DNA of 64,000 nt from Pipra filicauda. Taxonomy: Eukaryota > Chordata > Aves > Passeriformes > Pipridae. A model generated the notes under the pieces. The model saw nothing but the letters and a program-made list of their open reading frames with translations. It was not told the origin of the DNA and did not search any database. The stretch covers positions 992,001-1,056,000 of the forward strand of contig NW_024104292.1 in NCBI RefSeq assembly GCF_003945595.2, written 5' to 3'. Shown piece by piece: positions 40,449 to 64,000 of this stretch (position 1 is its first letter; each line of letters opens with the position of its first letter). The position numbers and the translations under genes are program-made.

Positions 40449-40582
40449 TCAGAGTTCAAGGAGCGTCTGCACAGTGCTCTTAGTCATATGGGTTAGTTTT
40501 AGGTGGTCCCGCATGGAGCAGGGAGTTGCACTTGATGATCCTTATGGGTCTCTTCCAAACTGAGACACTCTGTATTTCTATG
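40449..40582 (+). mobile_element. CR1 LINE 3' end next to the SLC36A4 promoter
   Basis: The segment runs from 'gttcaaggagcgtctgcaca' through 'gagttgcacttgatgatcct' to 'tatgggtctcttccaaactg' and 'tgtatttctatg', a CR1 3' terminal pattern. It ends immediately before the E-box and the CpG island. Confidence 0.78.
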
Positions 40583-40584
40583 GG

Positions 40585-40590
40585 CACGTG
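40585..40590. promoter_or_regulatory. E-box CACGTG
   Basis: This is a canonical CACGTG hexamer about 200 bp upstream of the start codon, immediately after the 3' tail of a CR1 fragment. MYC/USF/TFE-type factors bind this core. The flanks (GG..CT) do not fully match the lysosomal-gene CLEAR consensus. A single hexamer is weak evidence of use. Confidence 0.3.
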
Positions 40591-40731
40591 CTAAAGTGGG
40601 CACAGAGCAGCCGGGCCACTGCCGGACGAGAGCACTGAGAACGGACACAATCCACACCGGGAGCCGGCACCGCCCCCTCAGCCCCGGCAGGCCCCGCCTG
40701 CCCGCCGCTCTCTTTGGTTCGCTTCCACGGG

Positions 40732-40741
40732 GCGCATGCGC
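40732..40741. promoter_or_regulatory. NRF1-type site GCGCATGCGC
   Basis: This is a perfect 10-bp palindrome matching the core NRF1 consensus, 52 bp upstream of the SLC36A4 start codon in the CpG island. NRF1 sites often sit close to transcription starts of CpG-island genes. The ATG inside the motif opens a frame overlapping the main start (see findings). Confidence 0.6.
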
Positions 40742-40793
40742 CGCGCCGGTCGGCTCCACATCCGCGGAAGGGCGAGCGGAGCCCGGCGGGGCG

Positions 40794-54823
<14,030 letters not shown>

Positions 54824-55189
54824 GTGAGTAATGTTGCCATATGGAAGCAGTTATGGGTTTAGATTAATATTTCCTCGCTTTTATTTCCTGTCCCTATAAA
54901 GCTTTTGGTAAATAGAAGCAATGTCCAAAATGAACAGAATTCAGACCTTGTGAAAGTGTTTATTGCCTTCTGACTTGTTTGTTGAATTTAAAACTTAATT
55001 GCGGACATGATAGAAAATAAGGATGAAACTGGATGAGAGGAGCCAGTTCTCCCTCAGTTTTTTTTTTTCCCCTAGGCCTTCTGCTGACAGCCTTTTTTTA
55101 CCCCCAACTTCCTGGGCATATTTTACCCTTTTCCTGTCACTGGAATATTTGTTTTGTTCCTGTTTAGTCACTTCCCTTTGTAGAATCCA

Positions 55190-55440
55190 CTGTATCTAAA
55201 CCAATCCTGATTTTTTGTTCCTAAAAATGCCTGACATTGAAATTTCCGCTGCCTCCTCAGTAGTCAGTTCCAATGCTTTCTTATCTGTTAGACAGCTGCT
55301 TCTTTGTAGAAGCTTAAAATTTCTTATCAATGTTGCAAGTCCTTTATTTCATGTTCTAGCTCTAAGTAATTTATTCTTTTCGATTTGTGGATACTGTTTA
55401 TATTTTTGAATATTATTATCCTGTCTCCTCTCTATGTAAT
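55190..55440 (-). mobile_element. Ancient CR1 fragment, antisense
   Basis: The pattern 'cagttccaatgctttcttatctgttagacagctg' followed by 'cctgtctcctctctatg' matches the antisense of the region CR1 copies keep about 200-400 bp from the 3' end. It is strongly diverged and its limits are approximate. Confidence 0.4.
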
Positions 55441-56054
55441 ATCTAATAGAGGGTAGACATGATAGAATCTAGTAACTGTTGTTGCTTTTCTGTGAACGCT
55501 TTGCAATTGGTCACATAGTTTACTTCAAGTTTTATCCCTGAAGTTGGTTAAATCAACTAAAAATTGCAAATGAGTCACCACAACTACAAATACCTATACA
55601 CTTCCCCAGCAATCCCAAACCTTTCAATAAAACCCAGCTATCCCTTTTCTTCCCCTCAACCATCCATCACTGACAAAAGGAAACAAACCCATGCCTATCA
55701 CTTTCATGAGAGCTGCTCCTGCTTTCATTCATGTGTTTTGTCTCTTGTTTTCCGGTCCTTCTAAGCTCTTTCTCATAGGTGGAGATTATTCTGTTGACAG
55801 GGTCCCTTGTGTGTGTTGGTCATTCCCCTTTGCATACCCAGCAGTTGCAGGCAGAAGTTTGTGTGTCTGAGCAGGTGGTCCATGGAAGGAAGGAAGGTTG
55901 AATGCTCAAACACAGGCACGTTGAGCTTGTGATGCTTGCTCCTCCACGGGCTTTTTAAGATGCCTGGACTCTACCAATATGCTTTGCTGTGTTTCCTGTT
56001 TATGAGATTATGGTTAGTCACTTGCCATAAAGCTAATGAGGATGAATCTGGGCC

Positions 56055-56590
56055 TGTGTCTGTACAAGCACTGGTGAGGCCTTGTACTTGAGTACTGGGC
56101 CTCTCACTTCAGGAAAGACACTGAAGTGCTGGAGCTTGTCCAGGGAAGGGCGATGGAGCTGGTGAAGGGTCTGGAGGACAAGTCTGATGAGCAACTGAGG
56201 GAGATGGAGGTGTTTAGTCTGGAGAAAAGGAGGCTGAGGGTGAATCTTATTATTCTGTACAACTACCTGAAATGAGGTTGTAGTGAGGTGGGGGTTGGCT
56301 TCTTCTCACAGGCAATTAATGACGGGATGAGTGGACATAGCCTCAAGGTTCACCAAGGGAGGTTCAGGTTGGACAACAGGAAGAATTTTTTCATGGAAAG
56401 GATTGTTAAGCATTGAAATGGACTGCCCACAGAGGTGTTGGGGTTACCATCGCTGGAGTGTTCAAGAAGCAATCAGACATGGCACTTAGTGCTGTGGTCT
56501 AGTTGACAAGGTGTGATCGGTCACAGGTTGGATTTGATGTCTTGGTGATCTTATCCAACCCAAACAATTCTGTGATTCTGTGATTCTTTG
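56055..56590 (+). mobile_element. CR1 LINE 3' fragment
   Basis: CR1 consensus features run in order: gtgaggccttgtacttgagtac, a sense block 'ctggagaaaaggaggctgag', 'ttggacaacaggaagaat', and the end 'ttatccaacccaaacaattctgtgattctgtgattc'. It is about 535 bp, 5'-truncated, in SLC36A4 intron 6, and ends about 70 bp before the RTE-like insertion. Confidence 0.88.
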
Positions 56591-56661
56591 TATGCTCCTG
56601 TATTTAGAGAAGTGTGTGAGGAATAAGGTATGGCAGGTTACTGAGCATTAATCATCCGTGT

Positions 56662-56671
56662 AGATTCTTAT
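56662..56671 (+). repeat. Target-site duplication of RTE-like LINE, left copy
   Basis: AGATTCTTAT is identical to 58263-58272 and abuts the outer end of the inverted fragment. Confidence 0.8.
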
Positions 56672-57240
56672 TCTGCCAACAATGGAGAGCAGAGTAATAC
56701 CACGGTAATTTGAACAGTCTGATTTAACTCCTTTCTTCTTATACAAAGTGATGATGACTGCATTACGCAGGTCTGATGGTAGTTCGCCGAGTTCCCTACA
56801 GCGCATCACAAACTCATGAAATTTAGCATGGAGTGCTTGGCCCCCATGCTTCCAGACTTCAGGTGGAATTCTATCAACCCCAGCCGCCCTGCCAATTTTC
56901 ACCTACTGTATGGCCTTAAGAGTTTCTCCTAAAGTGGGGGCAGTATCGAATTCATTCTTCACTGGTTGTTGTGTGATGGACTGAATTGCTGAGTCTTGAA
57001 CTACACGGCTGGTACTGAAAAGAGTCTGAAAGTGTTCAGACCATCGATTCAGAATGGAGGTTTTATTTGTCAGAAATGTTTGACCATCAGTGCTGAGTAG
57101 AGGGCTTTGGACCTGGTATGTAGGCCCGTATGCTCTTTTCAAGGCCTCATAGAATCCTCTGGAATCACCTGTATCTGCACATAATTGAGTTTTTTCAGCT
57201 AGATTGATCCACCACTTGTTCTGGACGGGAAGGCCCATAC
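56672..57240 (-). pseudogene. Inverted fragment of LINE reverse transcriptase, upstream part
   Basis: The minus strand reads through the connector and early reverse-transcriptase blocks of an RTE-like polyprotein: FYEALKRAYGPTYQ, then TDGQTFLTNK, ILNRWSEHFQTLF, then KIGRAAGVDRIPPEVWKHGG, LPSDLRNAVIITLYKKKG and CSNYRGITLLSIVGR, where homology stops at the target duplication. One in-frame TAG at 56903-56905 interrupts it. The rest is open, so decay is modest. Confidence 0.82.
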
Positions 57241-58218
57241 TACGACCTTAAATCATCTTGTCCAGGAGCTGCTTTATGCTGATGCCGCCGCCCTCGTCAC
57301 CCACACAGAAGCAGCCCTGCAGCGTTTAACATCCTGCTTTGCAGACGCTGCTGAGCTCTTTGGGCTGGAAGTCAGCTTAAAGAAGACAGAAGTTTTCTAT
57401 CAGACTGCACCTCAGGAAGTCTTCCATCATCCCCATATCACCATTGGCGAATCAGAGCTCAGATCGGTCCAGCAGTTTAATTACCTAGGTAGCCTCGTCT
57501 CGGATGGTAAGATTGACGGAGAGAGACAACAGGTTAGCAAAGGCATAGAGTGACTTCGGAAAGCTTCATAAAAGAGTTTGACAAAATAAACACTTAAAGT
57601 ACAAAGATCAGTGTTTACAGAGCCATTGTGCTGTCTACTCTCTTATATGAGTCCGAATCATGGGTCATCTACTGCCACCACCTGCGACTCTTAGAACGCT
57701 TCCATCAACACTGCCTCCGTACAATCCTAAACATCCACTGGTCAGATTATGTGACTAACACGTCTGTTCTAGAACAGGCAGCAGTTACAAGTATTGAGGC
57801 CATGTTACTGAGAACACAGCTGCGCTGGGCAGGACACGTCTCAAGGATGAAGGACCACCGCCTCCCTAAGATCTTGCTTTATGGTGAACTTGCCACTGGC
57901 TGCTGCAAGAGAGGAGCCCCGAAGAGAAGAAACAAGGACTCCCTGAAACAACATCTCAGCCTTGGCCATATTGATCACCATAACTGGTCTACTCTGGCCT
58001 CCAGTCAGGAGGTCTGGAGACACGCTATCTATAACGCTGCTGCTTCTTTTGAGTATGCATGCAGGATCACCCTTGAGGAGAAAAGACAACGCAGAAGGAA
58101 TCGTGTCTTGCTGAATATTCCACCTGAGGAGTCTTTCTGCTGTGCCTTTTGCAACCAGACTTGTCTATCTCGTATTGGCCTTTTTAGCCACCAGCGTGCT
58201 TGTAACAAGCGTGGGTAG
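57241..58218 (+). pseudogene. LINE reverse transcriptase catalytic end and C-terminal zinc-finger part
   Basis: The first frame (57260-57550) reads ELLYADAAALVTHTEAALQR, then FGLEVSLKKTEVFYQ and FNYLGSLVSDGKID, the catalytic-motif and thumb blocks of a non-LTR reverse transcriptase. The usual second catalytic Asp is Ala (Y-A-D-A at 57275-57286). A frameshift near 57550-57620 follows. A 196-codon frame (57628-58218) then carries the conserved C-terminus: LLERFHQHCLRTILNIHWSD, LRWAGHVSRMKDHRLPKILL, WRHAIYNAAASFEY, and a C2HC-type finger CAFCNQTCLSRIGLFSHQRA ending at a final Cys. It is a dead copy, but its tail is well kept. Confidence 0.85.
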
Positions 58219-58262
58219 AGCCCTTCCCAATTCTTCATTTGCGAAACCTAGCCATGATGGTG

Positions 58263-58272
58263 AGATTCTTAT
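58263..58272 (+). repeat. Target-site duplication of RTE-like LINE, right copy
   Basis: AGATTCTTAT is identical to 56662-56671 and follows the 3' untranslated tail of the element, about 45 bp after the stop codon. Confidence 0.8.
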
Positions 58273-61269
58273 GTTACTCAAAAGCTAGACTACAGGTGTC
58301 TTGACATAGCTCACCTTTAATTAGGAAAAAGAGTGTCCCCTTGGGCAGTTAGTACATACAAGATAGTATGGGTTTTGTTCATGAGTATTTATATTGTGTC
58401 TAAAAAGTGTTCCAAGTTCTCTGGATGAAGAACCTGTTGAGATAGGGTATATTTGTGTATTTGGAAGCTGGATACTCTGTAATTTGTGTCTTGAGAGGAA
58501 AAAAAAATCAAACCTTTTAAACTACAGTTCTGCTGTCAGAATCTGTCTCAATACCTGAAAATCCTCTCTGATGTCCTTTTCCTGGCCTTCCAAAGTGAGA
58601 TTTTTATTGCATTCCTTGCAATGTAAGTTCAAATTAAGCCTTTCCTATCAAATATGTATCTCATTAACCAGTTGTCATGTATGTGTTGTGACCTTGAGTA
58701 GAAGATGAGACTAAACACTTTTTGACCTTGGCTTTTGTAGGTTTGGAAAAAAAAAATTGAAACCTTTTTCAGGAAACTTGTTGCTGCTTTATTGAGGAAG
58801 AGTTGAAAGCTCTTACAGAAAAGCAGGTGCTGCTGAAGCAGTAGCTGCAGAGACCCGTAACATGGGCACTATGAATGGATTAAAGTCATTAGCAATTCAG
58901 AAGTTCCACTTCCAAATGTACTTAATTTAGATTGCCTTGTTCTTGCTCTTCTGGGAGGTAGAAGTCGGGTTTCTTCCTGGCAACTTTCGATTGCATAAAT
59001 CTGTCCCGTAGAGGGCACCAAAGAACACAAATTGTTACAGCCTTAAATCTGTAACGATTTGGGGTAGTGAGAGAATGGGAAAGGTGAACAGATGGAAAGG
59101 GGATGGGGGATGAGAAGGCGAGAGAACTGAGATAAAGGAAGAACACGGTAAAAATGTTACTAATGGCACTCCTTTACCAATACCTCTGCATTATAATTTG
59201 TATGACAGAAAGAGCAGGTTTTGAGATACAGGTCAGGAAACAGTGGTCTCAGTTGAAGAGACTAAGGAAATGGAATTTTTTCTTGCTTCTGAAATAGTTC
59301 TTGTAAGAAGTGTATTCGTGACTTGAACTGAATTTTTTGCAAACACTAGCTATGCATTAGTTGTTTTCTGAGCAGAAAAGGAACCTGGTAACCAGATTTG
59401 TGCAAGTGTTTGATCTTCCTGGATACAGCTGAAGTTGGTGGATGCTGTGATTGGGCTATGTAAATGAGACATCAGGTGAAGAAAACTGTTTCAGACATCA
59501 CACCAGCATGTAAGTTAATGCTTGAATAACTGAAGTAACTCCTGATGAAGTCTTGTGTCTGTGGATATCACTATACCTAGTGATTTCAGTGGCCATGTAC
59601 TTCCTTTCTAAAACCATAATGGTATTTCCTCATGTAGTTTAGAGAAATGTTTGACACTTCAGATCACGTTGCTTTGTTTAGGACAGAGGCAGAGTCAGTG
59701 TCTGCTGTTCTTGGCTCAGCATGACTGCCACATGCAGTGATGCACTAGCAGAGAGCAGTGAGAGATTGTTGTCCAGAATAGGAATCTGAGGTTATTATAA
59801 TTCTAGTGTTTAGGAGATGAGGTTAGATAGAAAGTGAGTCATAGTCCATCCTAACACAATCAGCAGTAAACTTGCACTGAGCTAAAGAGCATATGAGAAA
59901 GTTTAAAACCCCCAAATTCCTCCTGCTGCTTTGTATTTTGTTGCTTTTCGAACAGTTTTAAGTATTATCTGATTAATTTTTAAAAGCAAAATCTAGGAAA
60001 ACACTTTCAAAGTGATGATGTTAGTCCACACCTGAACAAATTAGTATAATCTCATCTTCATGAGAGGGTTTTTTTTGCTGCTCTCTGTTGTCAACTCTCC
60101 CACAGCCTATTGCTCCACTCTAAGAGGAAGAGTAGTGATCCTTACATTCTGTATGTTTTGTGTTTACTTTCTTATTCAGCTTTCTTCTACCTGTCAGTAA
60201 CTCTTGCCAGTTTTTTTAGCTCTCGCATAAGATTAACCCTTGCTGGGTCTTATTTGGTGTGCCTCTTCTGAGGCTGTGTGCAAGATCACTATTCTTTCAT
60301 GTCTCAAAATACACCTTTGAGGGGTATTTCCTGTGGCCATGTCTAAACCCGTAAGTGGTACTGCTCTGACTGATGCTGTTAAAGCTGCTCTATTGATATA
60401 AAGTTGGTTTAAAGGTATATATGTCCACAAAAGGGAATAAACTGTCCTCCTGTGCATTTATATCAGTATAACTGTGTCCATAATATGAGTTACACAGTAT
60501 ATATGTGTGTGTGTATACATAAAATTCACCTGTGTATAATGGACATAATTAAAACAGTTTGACAGTCAACAGTTGAAACTTTAAAAAGTTTCTTTTTTTT
60601 TTTGGCAAGCAAATTGAAATATTAATTTTGAAGTCATGGGCTTCACATTTTGATGCATGCAAGTAATAGCCAGTGCAAAGTAAATTTCAGGAACCTCCTG
60701 CTTACCCAAGCCAGTAGTGCTGTTTTTAGCAGTGTTTCAATTCACAGTAACCTCTTCATCCAATGGCAAACTAATCTCTAAAATAGTCTGTGTGGGATAA
60801 GTGTGTGCACTTTCAGCAGTTATTAGGGAGTAAGTGGAACTTAACTAACCATTTCATGTGTTCTTTTCTCTATTCCAATCCATAATTCTCCATAGGATAG
60901 ACATTGGTAAACAGGACTGTTTCAGAAAGGGCTCTACTTTTCTTTGTTTTTAAATATATTTCTAAAGACTTACAGCAGAGTAATCCTCAGGGATTGGTCC
61001 GATCTCATTAGGGTGAAGGCTATCACAAATAAAAAGGGTTTGTTCCATTTGAGTTACAAAATACATTTATACATTGCCAGCTGTGACCACACAGAACAAA
61101 GATGGGAAGAGAGTAAGAAATTACCTGCTTTATACTGTCAAAATCTGGTTAAAGCAGTGTCACTGCTGTCCTCTGAAGACAAAAAGAAAAGAGGGAAACT
61201 GGGATGTATCTAAGAGTACTGGGAGAAACCTGAAGTCTTTGAAAGACCTTACAGACTGGAGAGGTTCTT

Positions 61270-62330
61270 GAGAACCAGAGAGAGACAAATGTTGAGTTTA
61301 TCTTTATTAAAAGCCAAAAGAATAATTTGGAGAATTACAAACCAATCAGCCTCTTCAATCCCTTTGAAAATCAGGAACTGAGACTTCTTGGCGTGTGTTT
61401 CTGTGCACATGAGGGAGAATAAAGTGACTGGAACCTGTCAGCATGGATTTACCAAGGGACTGACCAACTTGATTGCCTTCTGTAAGAAAAAAAGTCTGAA
61501 TTTGTACATGATGAGAAATCACTAGATGCTACTTTATAAACGTTTATAGCAAGGTTTTTCATGCTGTCTCTGACAATAAATTTGTATCTAAGTAAGGTTG
61601 TTATGGTCTGGATAGATGGGTGGACTGACAGACAACTGGCTGGGAGAAAAAAACCACTGGTTGTGTGGTCAGACTTGGAGAGCAGTGTTCATGATCATGA
61701 GCCAGCAGTGTGGCGTGACGGCAAAGCAAACAAACAGCATCCTGGGTTGTATGAAAAGAAGGATTGCTGGTAGATAAAGGGAAGTGATTGTCATCCTTTG
61801 CTTCACATTTGTTAGGCCATATCTAAAATACTCTATCAAGTTTTGGATATTCCTAGTACTGGGAAGTCATTGACAAAGTGAAGTGAGTTCAAGGGAGCCT
61901 GCTGAAATTGCTGGCGCTGAAGCATTTGTCTTGTGAGGGCTGGGGAAACTGGGCTTGTTCAGGTCGGACAAGAACTGGCTTTTGGAGGACCTAAAAGCCA
62001 CTCCCCAGGACTACAAAGAGGTTGTCTAGAAAATGGAATGAAGTTCTTTACTGAGGTCAAATGACAAGACAAGAGAAACCATTCACAGAACAGCACAGGA
62101 ATTTCTGTTCTGAGGGAAAGAAAAACTTCCATACAGTCAAGCACTGGAACCAGTTGTCCAGACAGGTTGTGCAGTCTCTATCTATCCTTAGAAGTTTTCA
62201 AGACCCAGCTGGAGAATGGGGAGAGGAACAATCTGATCTGATGCCGTAGCTCACAGAACTGTGAGCAAGCTATTGGACTATAAACTTCCTGAGGTCCTAT
62301 CTGACCTAAGTTATTCTATGATTCACTGAC
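61270..62330 (+). mobile_element. Long decayed CR1 LINE, reverse transcriptase to 3' end
   Basis: In three mixed frames the + strand keeps CR1 reverse-transcriptase blocks: a decayed 'nyrpis' motif near 61340, W-I-Y-Q-G-T-D-Q-L (around 61446), W-I-D-G-W-T-D (61613) and later blocks. It then runs through the conserved 3' region (aagcactggaaccagttgtcc near 62140) to a tail resembling 'ctgacctaagttattctatgattc' at about 62303-62325. Many stops and frameshifts mark it as old. It lies sense-oriented in SLC36A4 intron 6. Confidence 0.75.
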
Positions 62331-64000
62331 TCCAGACCCCTGGTTTTGGATGAGGTAATGGAGAAGATTGTTGAGAATACGGTGTTTTGTCTAGTTGGTA
62401 GGAGACTTGACAAGGCAAAGTGACTCAAATGAGAGATGGTGTAGAAGAGAGGAAAGGGCAGAGGAACACTTTGTGTATTTTGTGGAACTGGCATTTATTC
62501 CCCTAGAATTGCAGCTTTTGTGTTAAAAACACACAAGAAGCACATGCTTTTCATAGCTCGGACTAAAGACAGCTGTAATTGCAAATCTGGTTTATGCAAA
62601 ATATTAATCTGTGCTGCTTAGGTTCAGAATTTCATTTTTCTTTTTTTTTTTCTCTCCCAGCTAGGATGTCTTTGATGCCCTGACTTCTTTCTTTAAACTG
62701 TATTGCAAGGAACAGGATCTGCAGCAGACTCCTGCAACTCATGACATTCTTGAGAATCCATTTGACCCCATTTCCTTCCTCCAGTGAATGCTGTGCCAGG
62801 GAACAGTGCAGGAAAAGGGGTACCATGCTTGCCGTATTGTAAAGCAGAATACAGTGTTGTGATTTGTTGCAGGAATACATCTCATATCTTAGGGGTGCAA
62901 GGGGAGTTGGTAAACTGGGGTCAGGGAGGCAGTTTTATTGCCCTTTCTGCATCAACATTCAGTCATCTAATGAAGGTTGTGGAGAGTTTATGTGCAGCTG
63001 TAGTATGTTCTTTCTCTGTGCTTTCCTCAGTATTTTTGTGAAAGTAAAAGGCAGATGGAGATATGATCACCTCCTTCATCAGGGTAGCTGATCACAGTAG
63101 AGCGAAACTTGAATAGAATTTTATATTGTACCTTGCATTTTCCGACTGTATTAGCCAGTAAACTCCAGTTGAATATCTAATTGGAATTTGGTGATGCTAA
63201 TAGAAAAAAATTTCTGACTTCAGGCACTTTTTATTAGAGTTTGTGTACACTAAGGGAATGCCTCTGTCTTAAGAAAAAAATTGAAGTGTTTGAATGATTG
63301 AAATTATTTGAGGAGAAGCTGGTTTATACTGTGGTATTTTACAGATGTATTTTAGAGCCTGAACTGTATCTTGCCTGGTGTTTTTTTGTTTGGTTTGGTT
63401 TGTGTTTTTTAAGGAATAAATATTTTATTAATTTTTTTCTAATAGCTTATCAGGTATTTGTATAAATTGAAGGCATGCTGGGTTAACTTTATTGTAGAGG
63501 AGGTTTTCAATTGAGTTTGTGTGCTCAAATCATACTGTGATTCTTAGAAAACTCTTTTATGTGTCCCTGAGTGTAGAGAAGCTCTGGCTATCTGCAAATG
63601 CATGCAAGCAAGTAAACACACGAGACTTGTTAAAGTGAAAGGCTTAAAGTGCTTGTTCTATATTTCTGTTTTAAGTATGGTGGGAATGCTGTAAACTTCT
63701 ACAGAGAACTTATGTGGCATTAGGGAAGTAATTTGGTTAAGTGTTTGAATTATTGGTTGGCAAAGTAGAGGGTTTGTAGTTCTGTGAATTCAATTCTAAA
63801 TGCAATTAGCACTTCTTGTAGCTTTCTAAAAATGTTATCTTAATGAAAACTAACAGATTTTACTTGTCATGCAAGGGACTAAACTTAAGATCCTTGCTAA
63901 GTGGAAACCATCAGTGTTTCCATAATGTCCAGTGTCTGTTTTCATTTAAAGTGAGATGTCTGGAAAACATGTGGTTGCAGAATTGTATCTTTTTCTTTCC

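Larger units (their letters stand above)
56672..58262 (+). mobile_element. RTE-like LINE copy, 5'-inverted, with 10-bp target duplication
   Basis: This is a non-LTR retrotransposon distinct from CR1. Its 3' part (57241 onward) is on the + strand and its upstream reverse-transcriptase part (56672-about 57240) is inverted on the minus strand. The whole is flanked by AGATTCTTAT at 56662-56671 and 58263-58272. The outer end of the inverted part falls exactly at the duplication, and about 200 residues of the reverse transcriptase are missing between the two parts, as expected from twin priming. There is no poly-A tail; the 3' end is a short ccatgatggtg. The apurinic endonuclease domain is absent (5' truncation). 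The family resembles RTE-like endonuclease/reverse-transcriptase elements known from fish and many invertebrates; I cannot name the subfamily. Confidence 0.85.
54824..64000 (+). other. SLC36A4 intron 6, incomplete
   Basis: It starts at a GTGAGT donor and has no recognisable following exon before the window ends. About 3.4 kb of it is mobile DNA: CR1 at 55190, 56055 and 61270, and the RTE-like LINE at 56672. The stretches 58273-61269 and 62331-64000 show nothing I can identify beyond a short TA/TG tract near 60500-60520. Confidence 0.7.

Noticed and set aside
57841..58238. Minus-strand frames over the LINE 3' part
   Set aside because: They are shadows of the + strand reverse-transcriptase C-terminus.
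54824..64000. SLC36A4 exon 7
   Set aside because: I looked for the conserved segment-4 exon after every plausible acceptor and found no match. Frames such as those at 60944 and 62784 do not resemble the family.

Overview
The window is vertebrate nuclear DNA and almost certainly from a bird. It carries many CR1 LINE fragments ending in the typical ATTCTATGATTCT-type 3' tail, a 1-kb LTR of a type I recognise from avian ERVL-like elements, and part of an intron-rich gene. Bacterial features (operons, ribosome binding sites, CRISPR) are absent. Most open frames are chance frames or lie inside repeats.

The only cellular gene I can support is SLC36A4 (proton/amino-acid-transporter family, PAT4), on the + strand. 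Its CpG-island promoter and exon 1 lie near 40.6-41.2 kb. Exons 2-6 lie at 49684-49807, 50561-50651, about 51686-51774, 53085-53180 and 54739-54823. Joined by splice sites, they encode the first 171 or so residues, up to the end of the third membrane segment of the family. Exon 7 onward is not visible, so intron 6 is longer than 9.1 kb and runs off the window. Exon 4 has no AG acceptor at its homologous boundary.

Layout: 1-40.4 kb is gene-poor DNA with scattered CR1 fragments (both strands, several ages), two LTR-like segments near 17.6-18.7 kb, simple repeats and several perfect inverted repeats. CR1 pieces at 39.74-40.16 and 40.45-40.58 kb lie directly upstream of the SLC36A4 promoter. Intron 1 holds an antisense CR1 (41.45-41.91 kb), a complete solo LTR with a perfect 5-bp target duplication (47218-48223), and a CR1 fragment at 48.67 kb. 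Intron 6 holds an old antisense CR1, a sense CR1 (56.05-56.59 kb), an RTE-like LINE copy with a 5' inversion and a perfect 10-bp target-site duplication (56672-58262), and a long decayed sense CR1 (61.27-62.33 kb).

The observations most worth following are the RTE-like LINE copy, which fits twin-priming integration closely, and the missing acceptor of SLC36A4 exon 4. I found no convincing new multigene system. All family names come from recognition by reading, without database searches.
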